The translations under genes and the position numbers were made by a program. The notes beneath the pieces were generated by a model, which worked only from the letters and a program-made list of their open reading frames with translations, was not told where the DNA came from and ran no database searches. From Prorocentrum cordatum (taxonomy: Eukaryota; Sar; Dinophyceae; Prorocentrales; Prorocentraceae), in NCBI GenBank assembly GCA_963575745.1, contig CAUYUJ010012670.1, forward strand, positions 328,465-388,984: a stretch of 60,520 nt of DNA, written 5' to 3'. The first letter of the stretch is position 1. Each line of letters begins with the position of its first letter. Below, piece by piece: positions 1 through 12,219 of this stretch.

Positions 1-320
1 CCTTCATGCAAGCCTGGGCCAAACTGCACCGCCGCCCTGGTACTGGGAGCGTCGCCACATCAACAGTCACATGCAAAGGAGAGGGGGAACGGGAGAGACG
101 AGACGAGAAGGAAAGGAAGAAAAACGGAGGGGAAGGCGTGCCTTCACGGGCTTCCTGCTCCTTCACGCCTTGCGCGCCCCCGATAATGGCCTCCAGGTGT
201 CGGAGGCGCCGCCAGGGCTTGCCACTTCCCCCGTCCACATGGCACGGCATGGCATCACGGCCAACTTCTGCAATATCCCCAACAGCATCGCCGGCATTCA
301 ATACCGTCATTGGCCCGGAA

Positions 321-432
321 GTCGGCGAGCTGGTCGGTGCGCGAGTCGGCGAGCTAGTCGGCGCGGGAGTCGGCGAGCTGGTCGGCGCGCGAGTCGGTGG
401 ACTGGTCCACGCTGGAATCGGCGAGCGCGTCC
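321..432. repeat. 24-bp GC-rich minisatellite
   Basis: About four and a half imperfect copies of a 24-bp unit beginning GTCGGCGAGCTGGTCGG. The period is a multiple of three, so open frames run through it on both strands, but I see no domain. A related, more degenerate array lies at 1690-1915. Confidence 0.85.
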
Positions 433-870
433 CTTGCGCAGCCGGGGCGTATGCTGGAAGGCTGGCAGGCGAGGTGGGATCTCCATGGGTGGAGTGCGAA
501 AGCTGGAGGTTGAAGGTGCGATGTCGTCAGCTGTTGGTGGACGGTGGGGGTCCAGAGCTGGAAGCTGGAGGTCGGTCAAGTGAGGTGGGAGGTCGATACG
601 AGAAGGTCGGAAGCTGATGGTTGGAGGTTGGATGTCGTCAAGTGCTGGTGGGCGGTGGAAGCCAGACTGAAAGGGAACGTCAGAGCACGTAAAATGAGCA
701 GGAGGGCACGTAGCGCACCCGAGCGTGAAGCAGCAGGGCATGTAGCGCACCCGAGCCTGTAGTAGGAATGCGGGCTTGCTGTAGTGCTTTTTCTCTTTCC
801 CTCTTCCCGCCCCCGCGCGGGCTGCTAAAGCCGATTGCTTCAGGCACTCGGCGATGCTGCACTCAATTCG

Positions 871-936
871 GAAGCCGATGCTGAAGCCGATGCTGAAGCC
901 GATGCTGAAGCCGATGCTGAAGCCGATGCTGATGCT
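871..936. repeat. 12-bp tandem repeat
   Basis: Five and a half copies of GAAGCCGATGCT run head to tail. The period is four codons, so both strands stay open across it. Confidence 0.92.
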
Positions 937-984
937 GCCCTGCCCCTCTGCCCATAACTCAACTCGATCCTGGCATCGTTGCGA

Positions 985-1580
985 TGCGAGCACCAACGCC
1001 GACACCAACGCCGGCGTCGGCGTCGGTGTCGCCGGCGTTGGAAACGGCGTCAGTGCAAGCGCTGGTGCTGGTGCATGCGCTGGCGACGGTGCTGGGGGCG
1101 TTGCCGACGACGGTGTTGGCGTCGGTGCTGGCGACGGTGCTGGCGTAGGCGCCAGCGCAGGTGCCGGTGTCGGCGACGGTGTTGCCGTCGGCGTCGGCGC
1201 TGTCGCCGGCACTGGCGTAGGCGCCGGATTCGATGCTGAGGACGGTGCTGGTGTTGGTGTCGGCGTTGGTGCTGGCGACTGTGCTGGTGTCGGTTGTGGT
1301 TGGCCTGGTGGTGGTGATTGGTGCGAGCTGGAGTAGTGGTGAAGTTGTATACGAATATCGTGAGGGGGGCACGATTTGTCCGCCCCAACTTGTCCTCATT
1401 GCCGTTGGGCCACGGCTGCGTCGGTGCTGGCGACGGTGCTGGTGTAGGCGACAGCGTCAGTGCTGGCGACGGCAACGATGGTGGTGTCGGCGTCGCTGCT
1501 GGCGATGGTGCCGTTGTAGTCGTCTGCGTCAATGCGGGGGGCTGCGGCGACGGCGTCGATACTGGCGTCGGAGCATGTAT
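985..1580. repeat. Cryptic GC-rich triplet-repeat tract
   Basis: The stretch consists of shuffled GGC, GTC, GGT and GCT triplets and reads as Gly-Ala-Val-rich or Arg-Cys-rich peptides depending on frame. A break at about 1315-1400 separates two blocks. No start, domain or consistent coding frame is convincing, so I treat it as low-complexity DNA rather than a structural-protein gene. Confidence 0.7.
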
Positions 1581-1689
1581 CGGAGAAAAAATGGATGGTG
1601 CGCTGCGTTCGTGATAGTGGCCGCAGCGTCTAAGTCGTGATGCGGCTGATCCTCCTTCATAATCGCGATGCGGTTCTGCCGCTTGAGAG

Positions 1690-1915
1690 GGAGCTGGTCC
1701 GTGTGAGACGGTGAGCTGGTCGATGCGGGAGTCGGTGATCTGGTCGGTGCGGGAGTCGGCGAGCTGGTCGCTGCGCTGGCCAGCGCGGGAGTCGGCGAGA
1801 CGATCGGCGCGAGAACCGGCTGGTAGGTGAGGGAGTCGGTGAGCTTGTCGAGTTGGACTGTGCGGGAGTCGATGAACTGATCGGCGCGGGAGTCGGTGAG
1901 TTGGTCGACACGGAG
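1690..1915. repeat. Diverged copy of the 24-bp minisatellite
   Basis: Imperfect GCGGGAGTCGGCGAGCTGGT-type units recur, matching the array at 321-432. This suggests dispersal of one minisatellite family within 1.5 kb. Confidence 0.7.
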
Positions 1916-1944
1916 TCGACGAAAATGCGTTCGCGTCTGGCGGA

Positions 1945-2330
1945 TAGGCCGGCACGCCCAGAATCACGGTCGTCACCCATCCCGCCATGGTAGCCAGAGC
2001 CCGCATCGTGCAGAACACATCGGCAGCATTTGGTGGAGAAGGCGTCGATAGTTAGAACCGCATTTGTGGCGGATAGGCCAGTACACCCAAATCACGGTCG
2101 TCCACCACCCCTCATGATGGAAACCAGGGCCCGCATACAGCAAGAAACATCGGAAGCATTTGGTGGAGAAGCCATCGACATGACCGCCCTTTCGGTGGAC
2201 AAGCTGGCATACCCAGAATCACGGTCGTCGCCAACCCCGTAAAGGTAGCAAGAGCCCGCAGGAAGCGTGAAGGATCGGAAACATAAGGTGGCGAAGCCTG
2301 CAAGAGCCACATTTGCGCCCCTCACAACGT
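1945..2330. repeat. About 125-bp tandem repeat, three copies
   Basis: The marker AATCACGGTCGTC recurs near 1960, 2091 and 2217. It is followed each time by a GAGCCCGCA-type block and, in the first two copies, by GCATTTGGTGGAGAAG. Copies are diverged and of slightly different length. From 2330 to about 2750 I see nothing recognisable. Confidence 0.75.
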
Positions 2331-2749
2331 GAAGAAACATCACCGCGATACCCAGGAACAGGTTTTGGAGTGTCGGAGCAGGAATGGACATAGGTGTTGA
2401 TGTCGTGGCTGGGGTCTGAGCCGGAGCAAGTGTCGGAGAAAACACAAAAACTGGTCCACGCACCCCTGCGTCTCCGGATGCCCGCGAGCATTACCAACCC
2501 TTCCCCGAAACAGCATCCAAGGGCTGGGTCGCCCCTCGCGGCTTCGAGGAGAAGCTGGTTCATGTACTTCTTGCTGTAGGCAAGCCCTTGCGCAGGCCGA
2601 TGTCGCACGATCTCGCACGTGATTGATGAGCACCGTACATGACGTATAACGATACATATTAAAGTCGCACCTGGCGATTCGTCAAAGATTCTGCTAACAT
2701 CCAACGAACCACGGTAGATGGACGGTCGTGCATCCGCAAACGAGTGCCC

Positions 2750-5700
2750 AACCATTTATGTATCACTGGACACCACATGCAATGCTCCACGGCGTCGCGC
2801 GCAGCGGGGCAGCCCAGCAAGCACGCGCCTTCTCGGATCCACAGACTGCGCATCCGGCGGCCAGACGCCCAGGGAGAAGAGGAGGATGCCCATACGAATT
2901 GGCACACGGAAGCGCATCCCAGCCCGCGCCCTGCATCTCCACGTTGCCCGTCGCCCGCCTCCTGAGGCACGCCTGCTGGCGGAGCTTTCTCGCCGCGGGA
3001 CCGCGCGGCGGCCGGCGCCCCCCGCCGGCGCGCGGACGCGGCTCTGGCCCCGAAGGGCCGCGCGGAGCCCCGCCGCGGCCGGCGCCCTCATCAGCGGGCT
3101 GCCCTGCGCTTCTCCCGCGAGGGCGCGGGCGCGGCTCCCGCCCCGAAGGGTCGCGCAAGACCCCGCCGACGCTGGCGCCCACCTGAGCAGGCTGCCTCCA
3201 GGCTCTCCCGCCAGCGCGCGGGCGCACCCAAGCGAAAGCACCCAGTGCTCACGCCCTCGAACTCGACGGGCGCCTCGAGCCCCCGCCCCCCTCCAAGTGG
3301 CCCGCCGACCCCCGTCAGCGCGAGCTTAACCGTCAACGGCCGAAGGCCCTCTTCTCGCGCACGCGCGCCCCAGGAGCAGTCTTTCCTCGGCGGGGCCGTC
3401 GCCTCGACGCCCGGGGGCCCCCAGCAGCTATCTCGCCGGCGCGGACGGCGCCGCGCTCGACCATCTCCAAACGCCAACTGGCCAGCCGACCCACTCAATT
3501 CCGAGAGGCGCACGGTCCACGCGGCGCGTTCGCACTGGAGACTGGCCTACACTAGGTCGAGGCCGCCCCGCGCCTTGGCCCTCCGCCCTGGGAAACCGAA
3601 GCCGCCGACGAGGGCGACCCTAAAAGCAGCCCGCGTCATGCGTCGCTCCGAGCCGATGACCCCTAGGTCGTCGGAGCGGGCCAGCTGCCCCACGAGCCAG
3701 ACGCCGCCCCGCAAGTAGGGAGTTGCTCGCAGCGCGGCGCCGAAGCACACGGCCCACAACTCCGAAGTGCTGGAGACGCCGAAGGCGCCCACGGCGCCGC
3801 CGTCGGTCTCGCCCACGAACCCGCTGGCCAGCGCCCCCCCGCCCACGCGAATCTTGCCGAGCCGATGCGCGCGGGCCGCCCCCTGTAGCAACCCAGGATG
3901 TTATTATTCACCGCTGGCCTCGGCGCCCTCCGGAAGTTCCTGCGCCGGAACCGATAGTTCACGGTGGCCTCGCGCGCGCCGACGTGCACGAATCGCCTCT
4001 TGCCGCTCGCGCTCTCCAAGAATGCCAACGCTGCTATGGAGTTGACGCCGTGAAACCGGCAGCGCGACTGCTCCTTGAACCCATCGGCCATCCTTCCCGA
4101 ACTCGCCTCGCCCGCGAGGTGTTCCCGGAGCAGGGGGCCGCGGTCCCCCATGCCGCTGTACTTCGCCGCTTCTGGGGCGGCCCAGCCGGCCGCTCTGGCG
4201 CGGCCCAGCGGGCCGCCTCCAGGATCGAGGCGCGCTGCACGGGGGGGCGACGCGCCAGCGCGCGAGCTGGGCCCCCGCCCCGAAGGATCGCGCAGAGCTC
4301 CGCCGCCGGTCGCGCTCGCGCCCACCTTCGGGGGCCCCTCTGGTTGCCTCGTAGACCCCCCCCATGAAGTCGAGCGGCTCGCCAGGGTCCGCCCGAGCCA
4401 GGCGCGCCTGCGCCGCCATCTCGAACGGGGGCGGTTTCTCGGCTGTCCCGCCGCCGATGCCCTGCACGATGCCCTCGACGGGCTCGGCCCCAAAGTTCGG
4501 GGACTTCTGGAGGCCCAGGCCCCAACAGAAAGGCGGGGGGAGGCCCGCGCCGTCGAGGGAGCCCCATCGGGCCCTCAAGGCACTCGCCGCCGCGCGGTGG
4601 CCCCGCACAACCGATTTGGCGGAGGGGGGCCTCGGGAAGCGCACTCCTTTTCTGCGCGCCACGCAGCGATGATGACGCCCGTGCGGCCGTCGGATTCCAA
4701 GATGCCGCGGCCCCCGAGGGCGCTGCCGTCGAGCTCCGAAGGCGCCTCGATCGGGCATGGCCACGTCGGAAGCCAGTCCGCGTAGGCCGCGGCGTCGCCC
4801 GTTCTGCCGCGGCGCTCGACGGGGAAAGGGTCGCTCAATTTGCTAGGCGGGGCCTCGGCCTCGTCGCCGCCCATGCAAACGCCCGCTCCGCCGAGCGGGC
4901 CGCTCGCTATAGGGGCGCCCCTCCTCGGCGCCCCGAAGCAGGCGCCCAGCGCCGCGCGCGCGTCCACCGAGCGACTCAGCGCGAAGTCCCCCCCCTGCCG
5001 GGCGGCGAGCTGCGCGGCCAGCATGCCAATGCCCTTCGCCGCCCAATCGCACAGCTGCAGGGGCCAGGTTGCGACGCGCCTGTCGTCGAGGCCGAGGAGC
5101 CCGCATGCAGGCGGGGCGCTGCCTGCGGAGGTCGCCCGCTCGGACGTCACCGAGGTCCTCGGGCTGCTCGAGGAGGCCAGCTGCCCGCGCGCTGCTTGCC
5201 AGTTGTACCCTCGGGTCCGCGGTCGACTGGACACCAGGCCCCTTGTTCCGCGGTCCTCCAACCCCGGAGTCCACGTGCACCGCGCTGACCGCAGCGGGCG
5301 CGGGCCTCGGCGGCGCGCCCCCCTGGTCCGTGGCCGTGGATTGCAAGGTGGCGAGGCCCCAGGCGCGCCCCGCTCGCCTGCTGCCCGCCGCCTGAGATAG
5401 TCGCTCTGCCGCGCCGCGCGGGGGGGGTCCGCGTCGCCCGAGCTGGCCACCCACCCCCCTACACGCGCCTCTCGGACTGCATCTGCCCCAGGAAGACGTC
5501 GAGCACCTCAGGCTGCGCCCATGCGCCCTCCAGCTCGAAGCCTCGGCACGCGGCCGCGCGAGCGGGGTCCGTAGCACGGACGACTGGATCCTCGCGGCCG
5601 CGAGCAGCGCCGTCGGGGGGACCGCCGCTGCGTTCACGATCGCGCCCCGTTGCCCGACGGAGGTGGCCACTGGCCATGCTCGGGGGGGGTGGCCGGGCTC

Positions 5701-7400
5701 CGAGCGCCCCCCCACGCCCTTCGACGCGCGTGGACAACGGGAGAGACAGTCCGTCTTCACTGGCCCTAGCCCAGCGGCCCCTCCCCCCCTCGCCCCATCC
5801 GCTTCGAAGCCCCCCCCCCGCGGGGAGCAAAAGGCTACGCCTCTCGCCAGCTGCCTCGCGAGCGGCAGTCAGGATGACCTCGCGGGGTCGAGGGCGCCCA
5901 AGCGCTGCGGGGGCGGCTCGCCACGCTATGCAGACGGCGCGGGCCGCCTGGACGCGAAGCCCGGAAGTCCTGGGCGCGGCCGCTGGGTCTGCACTGCTGG
6001 CGGCGGCCGCGGGGGACGCGGCCCCACTGGCGCAACACCCAGCGGCAGGAGCTGCGGCCGCGTGCGGGGCAGAGCTGCGACTCAGGGCGCCGCTGCCGTC
6101 GCTGGCGCTCCCTCCTTATCGGAGCTCGGCCCGGCCCTGTCAGTGGAGCTCGCCCCCTGCCCGGGCGGCCTCGCCTCACGGGATGCCGCCCCACTGGACC
6201 GCTGCCTCGGCTTCTCCTCGCGCTGCGCCCACAGCAGCCCGAGTTCCACAGGTGTGGGCCGGCGCCCCAGCAGCTCCTCGCATCTCTTCGCGGCCTTTGA
6301 AGCCCCCCCGGCAATGTCCACGCTCGACCTTCGATCGAGCATCGCCAGGTCCCTCCTGAACCACTCGCCATACTCGTCCTCGAACTAACTGATATGCTGC
6401 AGCTCGTGCTTCTGGCTCCACCCGCCTGCCCGCAGACGCCCCACGTCGCACGGCACCAGCATGTCCCAGTGGGCAGCGAAACTCGCCAACACCGCCCGCA
6501 TCGCCACGCCTGCTGCTCCTCCTCTAAAGGCGGCGCCGACGGCGATCCCATGCCGAAGGACGCCACGACCTCTGGCTGCGGCGGGCTGGGCGGCTGCTCT
6601 CGGGAGTTCAGCGGGAGCGTGGGCATCTCCTCCATATGTGCCCCGATGTCGTCCCACTCTGCCTACTCGCTCGACATCCCCAGCACGCCGCTTGTCCTCC
6701 TATCGGGGCTGCCTTTTCCTGGTGCTGCTCCTGGCGCTGCCTCAGCCACGCCTGCTTTTTCTGCGCGGCTGGCATGTCCTCGACATCGCCTGGCATCGCC
6801 CGCCAGCGCTCCGACAAGGCTTGTCCCGAAGGGCCGCGCGGCGCCCTACCGCTACACGATCACTACTGCCCTGCCACTGCTGCGAATCCTCGTCTTGCTC
6901 GGCCGAATCAGCTGACGTGAGCTGCGCTCCATCTCAGTCTGCTTGGCCACGAGGTAGAATCTCGCTAGAACCTCGCCTTCCGCAGGCTTCCCGCGCGACT
7001 TCTGACAAGCCGGCCTCACCGACAGGCGGTCGGCGACGCTCAGCGAATTAACCATCTGGCTGGCGCCCCTGCGCGCGTTGCCCCCGCCCGACCGACGTGT
7101 TGACGTCGAGCTTGTCATTCTCTTCAGCGGACCTGATTGCCTCTGTCCTTGATCCCCCTCGAGCTGTGGCCCAACGCTGCCCGACACTTCCGCTTGAAGG
7201 TCAGCCTGAGAGCCTTTCTTGTCACCTCGCCCACACCTCCACGCAGGCTCCGAATAGCTCGAACCCGCGGTCCTCCGCGACGCCTGCTGCCACGAAAACT
7301 CGAAGGCCCGACCAGAGCCTTTGCGGCCAACGAGAAGCCCTTCAGCGTTCCAGAGAGGATACGACAGCGACGTAACAGAGAGACAAAAGTGCATAAACCT
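2750..7400. other. GC-rich unassigned block with broken minus-strand frames
   Basis: This is one of the most GC-rich parts of the window and is open in several frames on both strands, as expected from base composition. The most protein-like reading is on the minus strand, in frame-shifted pieces at about 3091-3891, 3904-4764, 4575-5450, 6082-6657 and 6852-7394. The first piece is interrupted only by a TAG at 3547-3549. I recognise no domain. It could be a decayed mobile-element gag-like gene or a non-coding GC block. Confidence 0.4.
6082..6657 (-). pseudogene. Possible degraded unknown coding segment
   Basis: Reading the minus strand from 6657, an open frame runs to a TAG at 6385-6387 and continues in the same frame to 6082. 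The part just after the TAG has a soluble-protein look (FEDEYGEWFRRDLAMLDRR, then a segment with ELLGRRPTPVELGLLWAQRE), with mixed charge and hydrophobic periodicity unlike the low-complexity shadow frames nearby. I do not recognise a family. The upstream protein-like piece at 6608-6817 is in another frame, which suggests indels. It may be part of a retroelement Gag or a lost host gene. Confidence 0.25.
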
Positions 7401-9096
7401 AAACTTTCGACTGTTCGCGCGGACCGCAAAAGTTGATGTGTGCCTTGCTGTTTGCTGTTAGGTGTAACCCTTCCCCTCTGTGCCACCGTACATAGATTAC
7501 TACGCTGCCCTGGTCAGGGCAACTCGCCTAGAAGCCATGGCTACATGGGCTGGTAAGCACACGCGAAGTGTCAAGAATTGCTCCAACTGGGAAGAAGTGT
7601 TCTGCCAAGAGGGGCAGCAACGACGATCAACGACGACGATTCACAACAGCGACGACGACGACGACGGCGACAGCGACGATCGTCTAGCAGACAACGCGCG
7701 GCACTTCAGGCAGAAACCCATCGTGGGGCTGTCCGCATCGTTGGCCTTCGTGCCGCCCTTTGTTCTAACCTGCGAGTCGACGCAAGTCTGCGTCTCCTGG
7801 GGCGGACCACAAAGAGTCACGAGGGAGGACGGGGAAGCACACCGCAGAGGAGGGAGGGAGAGAGAAGGGGAGGATCGGATCGGATCGGAGGTCCGCGCAA
7901 GGACTCCACTGGGAGCCACTGCCCGGGGCCTGCAACTCCAAGTATGGGAGATGCAGGCCAGGGAGGACAAGGAGGAGGAGGAGGAGGACGACGACGACGA
8001 CGAGGAACAGGAAGATGGGGGTTGGAGGATTCGCCCTCCAGGACTGTGACAATCTCCTCCGAAAAGCCTACTGGCCCAGGGACGTGGCCCAACCCGAAAC
8101 CCAGGTCAGAGCGCCCAGAGTGCAGCAGCGTGGAGCCGCACAGCGAAAAAGCGTCGTGACATGCGAGCGACAGCCCAGTCAGCAGGTACCTCCACGCGGC
8201 CCTCGGCACCCCCAGGAGACCACAGAAGAAAAGCTGGCGCGGGGGCCTCGCGCGCTCCGGCCGCGATCTCCTTGGCGGCGCCCAGGAGTGGGTGGCACGA
8301 AGAAGGCTTCCTTAGAAGCTGGGGTGGGGTTCTGAGAAGCCCCCCCTGCCCTGCCTTCTTAGAAGACCCACCACCTTCTTAGGAGGCCGCCCCCCCACGC
8401 CACCCACTTCTGGGCGCCGCCAGACTCCAGGATCGGAACTGATGCCAACCAGCGCCAGCATATTGTGGGTGTCCTCCCGGCATGTGCGTCTGGAGCTGAA
8501 GACTTTGAAATTTAGTTCCGTCAGGGAAACCATTGAAGGTTCTGAGTGTGCGGAATCGTGCTCCGGGCATGGAATGTGTGTCCACTTGAAGGTACAGTCT
8601 CATACAGACGCCAATGACAATCCGTTGCCTGGCATACAGTCCTCCTCCTGACCGTATGTCTGCGAAAAAACTATTCACTCGCAAAAGTTCTTGGGCTACA
8701 GAACTTAGCCCGAAGGCTAGATGCCATGACCTGCCAGAAAGAACATATGTGCCTCAGTCTGCAGCACACGCGTGCCCATATAATACACATCGTGCATGTG
8801 CTACGTGCTACGGAAAGCAACCCACATTCGTTTTTGCGGATATACATGCGATGTCGCCTTCCCCTGCTCTTAGTGCTGCAGCGGGCCCCAATCCCCACAG
8901 CAGTGACCATAACAATCGTCCCGCACCAATTCCGTTGGTATTGCATGTCCAGCGCATGACCGGCAAACTACCATCACAACCACCAACGTCACAAGCGATA
9001 GCGTTGCTGCTCTCACGACCCCTTCGCTGCCGTCGGCAAACGAAGCTTTGGAGCACACTGCACGATGGCCACTTTCTATGTTCAATCCGAGTGTTG

Positions 9097-9127
<31 letters not shown>

Positions 9128-9320
9128 ACCACCACGCATTACCAGATTCATAGCCCCACAAACGAAAACCCCCTCAGGACAAGCCAGCAAAGAGAGAGAG
9201 AGAGAGAGGGAGACAAGCGGAGGAAGGGAAGAGGGGAATCGCACCAGCCCTCTGGGCGGAGGTGATTGAGGGAGCTTCCCCTTCCAACCGTACTTCTTCC
9301 CCTTCGGGCAGGGTCTCCTC
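7400..9320. other. Intergenic stretch with microsatellites only
   Basis: I see no gene here. It contains short GAC and GAG triplet runs near 7640-7680 and 7975-8012, an AC dinucleotide run at 9099-9127 and an AG run at 9190-9208. Open frames are short or follow the simple repeats. Confidence 0.6.
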
Positions 9321-10908
9321 ACTGCCCCTCATTAAATACACCCCCTCCCCCGCCCGATGGGCGACAGATCAAGGCCAATGCGGAGAGGCCTCCGCCATCC
9401 CTGTCAAAAAACTATGCAAGGTGCACTTTGTGGCGACATCTTGGGTCGTCTTCGGAGCCCCTCGAGCACTTTGCATTGTTGCTTGACAGGGACGGCGAAA
9501 GGCAGCATATGGTTTGCTGTGCGCAGGGCCACCACCCGTCAAAAAACTGTACAAACTGCACTTCGCGGCTAAATCTGGATCATGCAAGGGCACCCCGGGA
9601 TCATTGCACATAGACGGCCAGGGTGCTGGCATATTGCCTGCTGTACGCAGGCCACCATACATCACGATGGCCACTCCGCCACTACTGTGCATTGGTTTTC
9701 AATGGGGTGGGGCCGACGTGGTGCACCTCGCCCCAGCGTCGCGCACCTGGGGTGCGTGTTGGTTCCCATTAGAATTCTATCCAAAGACGGCCGCTGAATA
9801 TGGTGAGGCTCGGGTACTACTAATGTGTTGGGGGGGCGAGCGGGAGGAAGCCGAACAGTTTGCGTCTGGGAGAGGTGTCTTGATCACTGTTCCCTATTAA
9901 TAAATACCCCTCCCCCAAGCGACCGACAGCCAACCTGGGTCAATGAACCCCCCCACACCACCCCTTCTAATCATAATACGCAATACACTGTCCCTCCAGA
10001 TCTGGCGCATGCGCGGGCGCCCCGCGACCACTTTGCCTTGGTTTGTCACAGGGACCGCGGGGGTGCCGGCATATTGCTTGCTGCGCGCAGACCAACCACC
10101 CCTATCAAAAAACAATCCAAAAATACACTTTGGCTCCAAATCTGGAGCATGCGCAGGGCCCTCCTTTTTCTCTGAACTCCCATCTGCTTCACGACTCCTC
10201 AAGATGTCCTGATTAGTCGATCGGTGCCGGTGCTTTGCGTCCCCTGGGGGGGCCGCCCTTCTCACAGGATGCTCGGCCCTTCGCCTCAGGGGGATTCAAG
10301 ATCTTGACATCCTTGGGACCACGGCCCCAAGCACCTGAGGTCCCTATCGGTTCCCAGTAGCTGGCTCACCTGGCGCGGCTGGAACACGTGGCACAATTTG
10401 CGCACGTGGAGCGTGTTCCGCACCTGGAACCCGTGGCGTGCATGGCATGTGTGGCGTTCTTAACGATTTGCTGACACTCGTGTGTTCCTGATGTGTCGGG
10501 AGGGCGGGCGGGTGGGAGTGAGCTAGACGGCCTGCTATCTAGAAGGGTAGCTTGATCACTGTTCACTATTAATATACACCCGCTCCCCCAGGCGACCAGG
10601 AGCCAACCCGAGTCAATGAGGGCACCCCCCCACCTTGTAAAACTCTGCCTCCAAATTCGGAGCATGCGCAGCAAACCCGATGCGGCCTCCCCCCACCATC
10701 CCTGTCAAATAACAATACTGAATACACTTGGCGGCGGCAGCGGCTGCGGCGGCTACGGCGGGGGCAGCGGCTGCGGCGGCTGCGGCGGTGGCGGCGCCGG
10801 TGGCGGCGGCGGCGGGGGCGGTGGCGGCGGCGGCGGCGGCGGCGGCGGCAGCGGTGGCGGCAGCGGCTGCGGCGGCAGCGGCTGCGGCGGCGGCGATTCG
10901 GCAGCGGG

Positions 10909-10944
<36 letters not shown>

Positions 10945-11160
10945 AGCGGGCGACGCGGCGCGGCGCGGCGGCGGCGGCGGGCGGCGGCGGCGCGGCGGCG
11001 GCGGCGGCGGGCGGCGGCGGCGGCGGCGGAGTCGGCGGCGGCGGCGGATTCGCCCCCAGTAGCTGCCCATCCAAAGACGACTGCTGCATATGCTGCGGCT
11101 CGGGCCAGGCTCGGGTGCTGCGTATCTGTTGGGAGGGCGGGTGGGAGTGAGCGAGACGGC
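9320..11160. repeat. About 570-660-bp tandem or dispersed unit, three copies
   Basis: A module starting with a CACTG..C(C/A)TATTAA-type sequence, followed by CCCCTCCCCC and a GCGACCGACAG-like block, recurs near 9325, 9890 and 10555. Each copy is followed by CTGTCAAAAAAC-like and AAATCTGGAGCATGCGCA-like blocks. The GGC triplet array at 10730-11055 is inserted in or expanded within the third copy. No coding capacity is recognised. Confidence 0.7.
10730..11055. repeat. Imperfect GGC/GCC triplet array
   Basis: About 320 bp of GGC triplets with scattered AGC and TGC variants and local CGGCGGCGG runs. All frames are open and give poly-Gly, poly-Ala or poly-Arg peptides. The run of guanines makes secondary structure on the plus strand likely. 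Confidence 0.92.
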
Positions 11161-11229
11161 TTGCGGGCGGGGAGGGCGTCTTGACCCCTCCCCCTACCCC
11201 CTACCCCTGGCTCTGGACGGGAGGGAACG

Positions 11230-11740
11230 CGAGGCGTTAAAGTGTCCAGGATGGCCCAAGATGGCTCATAGAGGGCATCAGAGAGCCCAAGATGGCTCAA
11301 AAGGAACGTCAGAAAGCACAAGATGACCTCCAAGATGGCTCAAGATCGCGCAAGGTCGCTCAAGATGGCTCCCAACATACTCCAAAAGGCTCCAAGACCG
11401 CTCCAAGATGGGTCCAAGAAGGCCCTGGGCTTTTCAAGGAGGCCCCAAGACGCCAAAACCTTAGGAAAATCAATGAGTTGAGCCTTCTCACACATTCGCT
11501 TTCGATGGCCTTCCGAGACCTCAAGAAGGCTCCAACAGGGCCCAGAGAGACCCACCCAAGACAGCGCCAGGACCCCAAGAGACGGCTTCTGGAGCTCCAG
11601 AGAAGCAGCTACTTAGGCTCACCCATCTTTGATCGATGTCCTCCCAGATGGCCCCCGAGGCCCCAAAGGCTCACAAAATGGCTCCCAATGATGCCCAAGG
11701 TCCACCAAGAGCGGCCCCCGAGCGCCCCCAAGAAAGCCCC
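11230..11740. repeat. CCAAGATGGCTC-type dispersed repeat, copy 1
   Basis: Short imperfect units around CCAAGATGGCTC and CTCCAAGA recur every 15-30 bp and surround a less repetitive core near 11459-11515. The minus strand reads Trp/Leu/Gly/Ser-rich (LGAFWSMLGAILSDL). Related blocks lie at 17930-18480 and 19080-20090, so this is a dispersed family rather than a unique gene. Confidence 0.7.
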
Positions 11741-11799
11741 AACACCTCCCTCTCTTCCCACCTCTCTTCCCACCACCTCCCCATGATCCTTCTCATCCG

Positions 11800-12003
11800 C
11801 TTCATCCTCCTCCTCCTCCTCCTTCTCCTCCTCCTCCTCCTCCTCCTCCTCCTTCTCCCCCTCCTCCTCCTCCTCCTCCTCCTCCTCCTCCTCCTCCCCC
11901 TCCTCCTCCTCCTCCTCCTCCTGTTCCTGTTCCTCCTCCTCCTCCTCCTCCTCCTCCTCCTTCTCCTCCTCCTCCTCCTCCTCCTCCTCCTGTTCCTCCT
12001 CCT
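11800..12003. repeat. CTC (pyrimidine-only) triplet array
   Basis: About 200 bp of CTC triplets interrupted by TTC, CCC and TGTTCC. One strand is pure or nearly pure pyrimidine. The open frames are poly-Leu, poly-Ser-Pro and, on the minus strand, poly-Glu or poly-Arg, and I treat them as artefacts of the repeat. Confidence 0.95.
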
Positions 12004-12099
12004 CCCAGCTAGGATTAACAAGAATTGAATGATAACGCTCCATCACACGAATGTTCCTTGTGCTCGCCTTCCTCCCCCTCGTCGTCCTCATCATCCTCA

Positions 12100-12215
12100 T
12101 TCTTCTCCTCCTCCTTTTACTCCTCCTCCTCCTCCTCCGTCTCCTCCTCCTCCTCCTCCTCCTCCTCCTCCTCCTCCTCCTCCTCCTCCTCCTCGTCCTC
12201 CTTCTCCTTTATCAT
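12100..12215. repeat. Second CTC triplet array
   Basis: The same CTC motif resumes about 100 bp after the first array, after a unique spacer containing TCATCATCC-type triplets. The two arrays probably derive from one interrupted tract. Confidence 0.93.
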
Positions 12216-12219
12216 TCGT

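Noticed and set aside
985-1340. Collagen- or silk-like Gly-Ala-Val protein
   Set aside because: It comes from GGC/GTC triplet shuffling. Several frames are open together, and there is no Gly-x-x regularity or flanking domain.
11230-11340. Dinoflagellate spliced-leader sequence in the CCAAGATGGCTCAAG-like units
   Set aside because: The units resemble the leader's GGCTCAAG end, but none carries the expected CCATTTTGGCTCAAG block, and they occur as low-complexity repeats.
11609-12100. Glu-rich acidic protein on the minus strand
   Set aside because: It is the CTC triplet array translated on the other strand, with no flanking domain.
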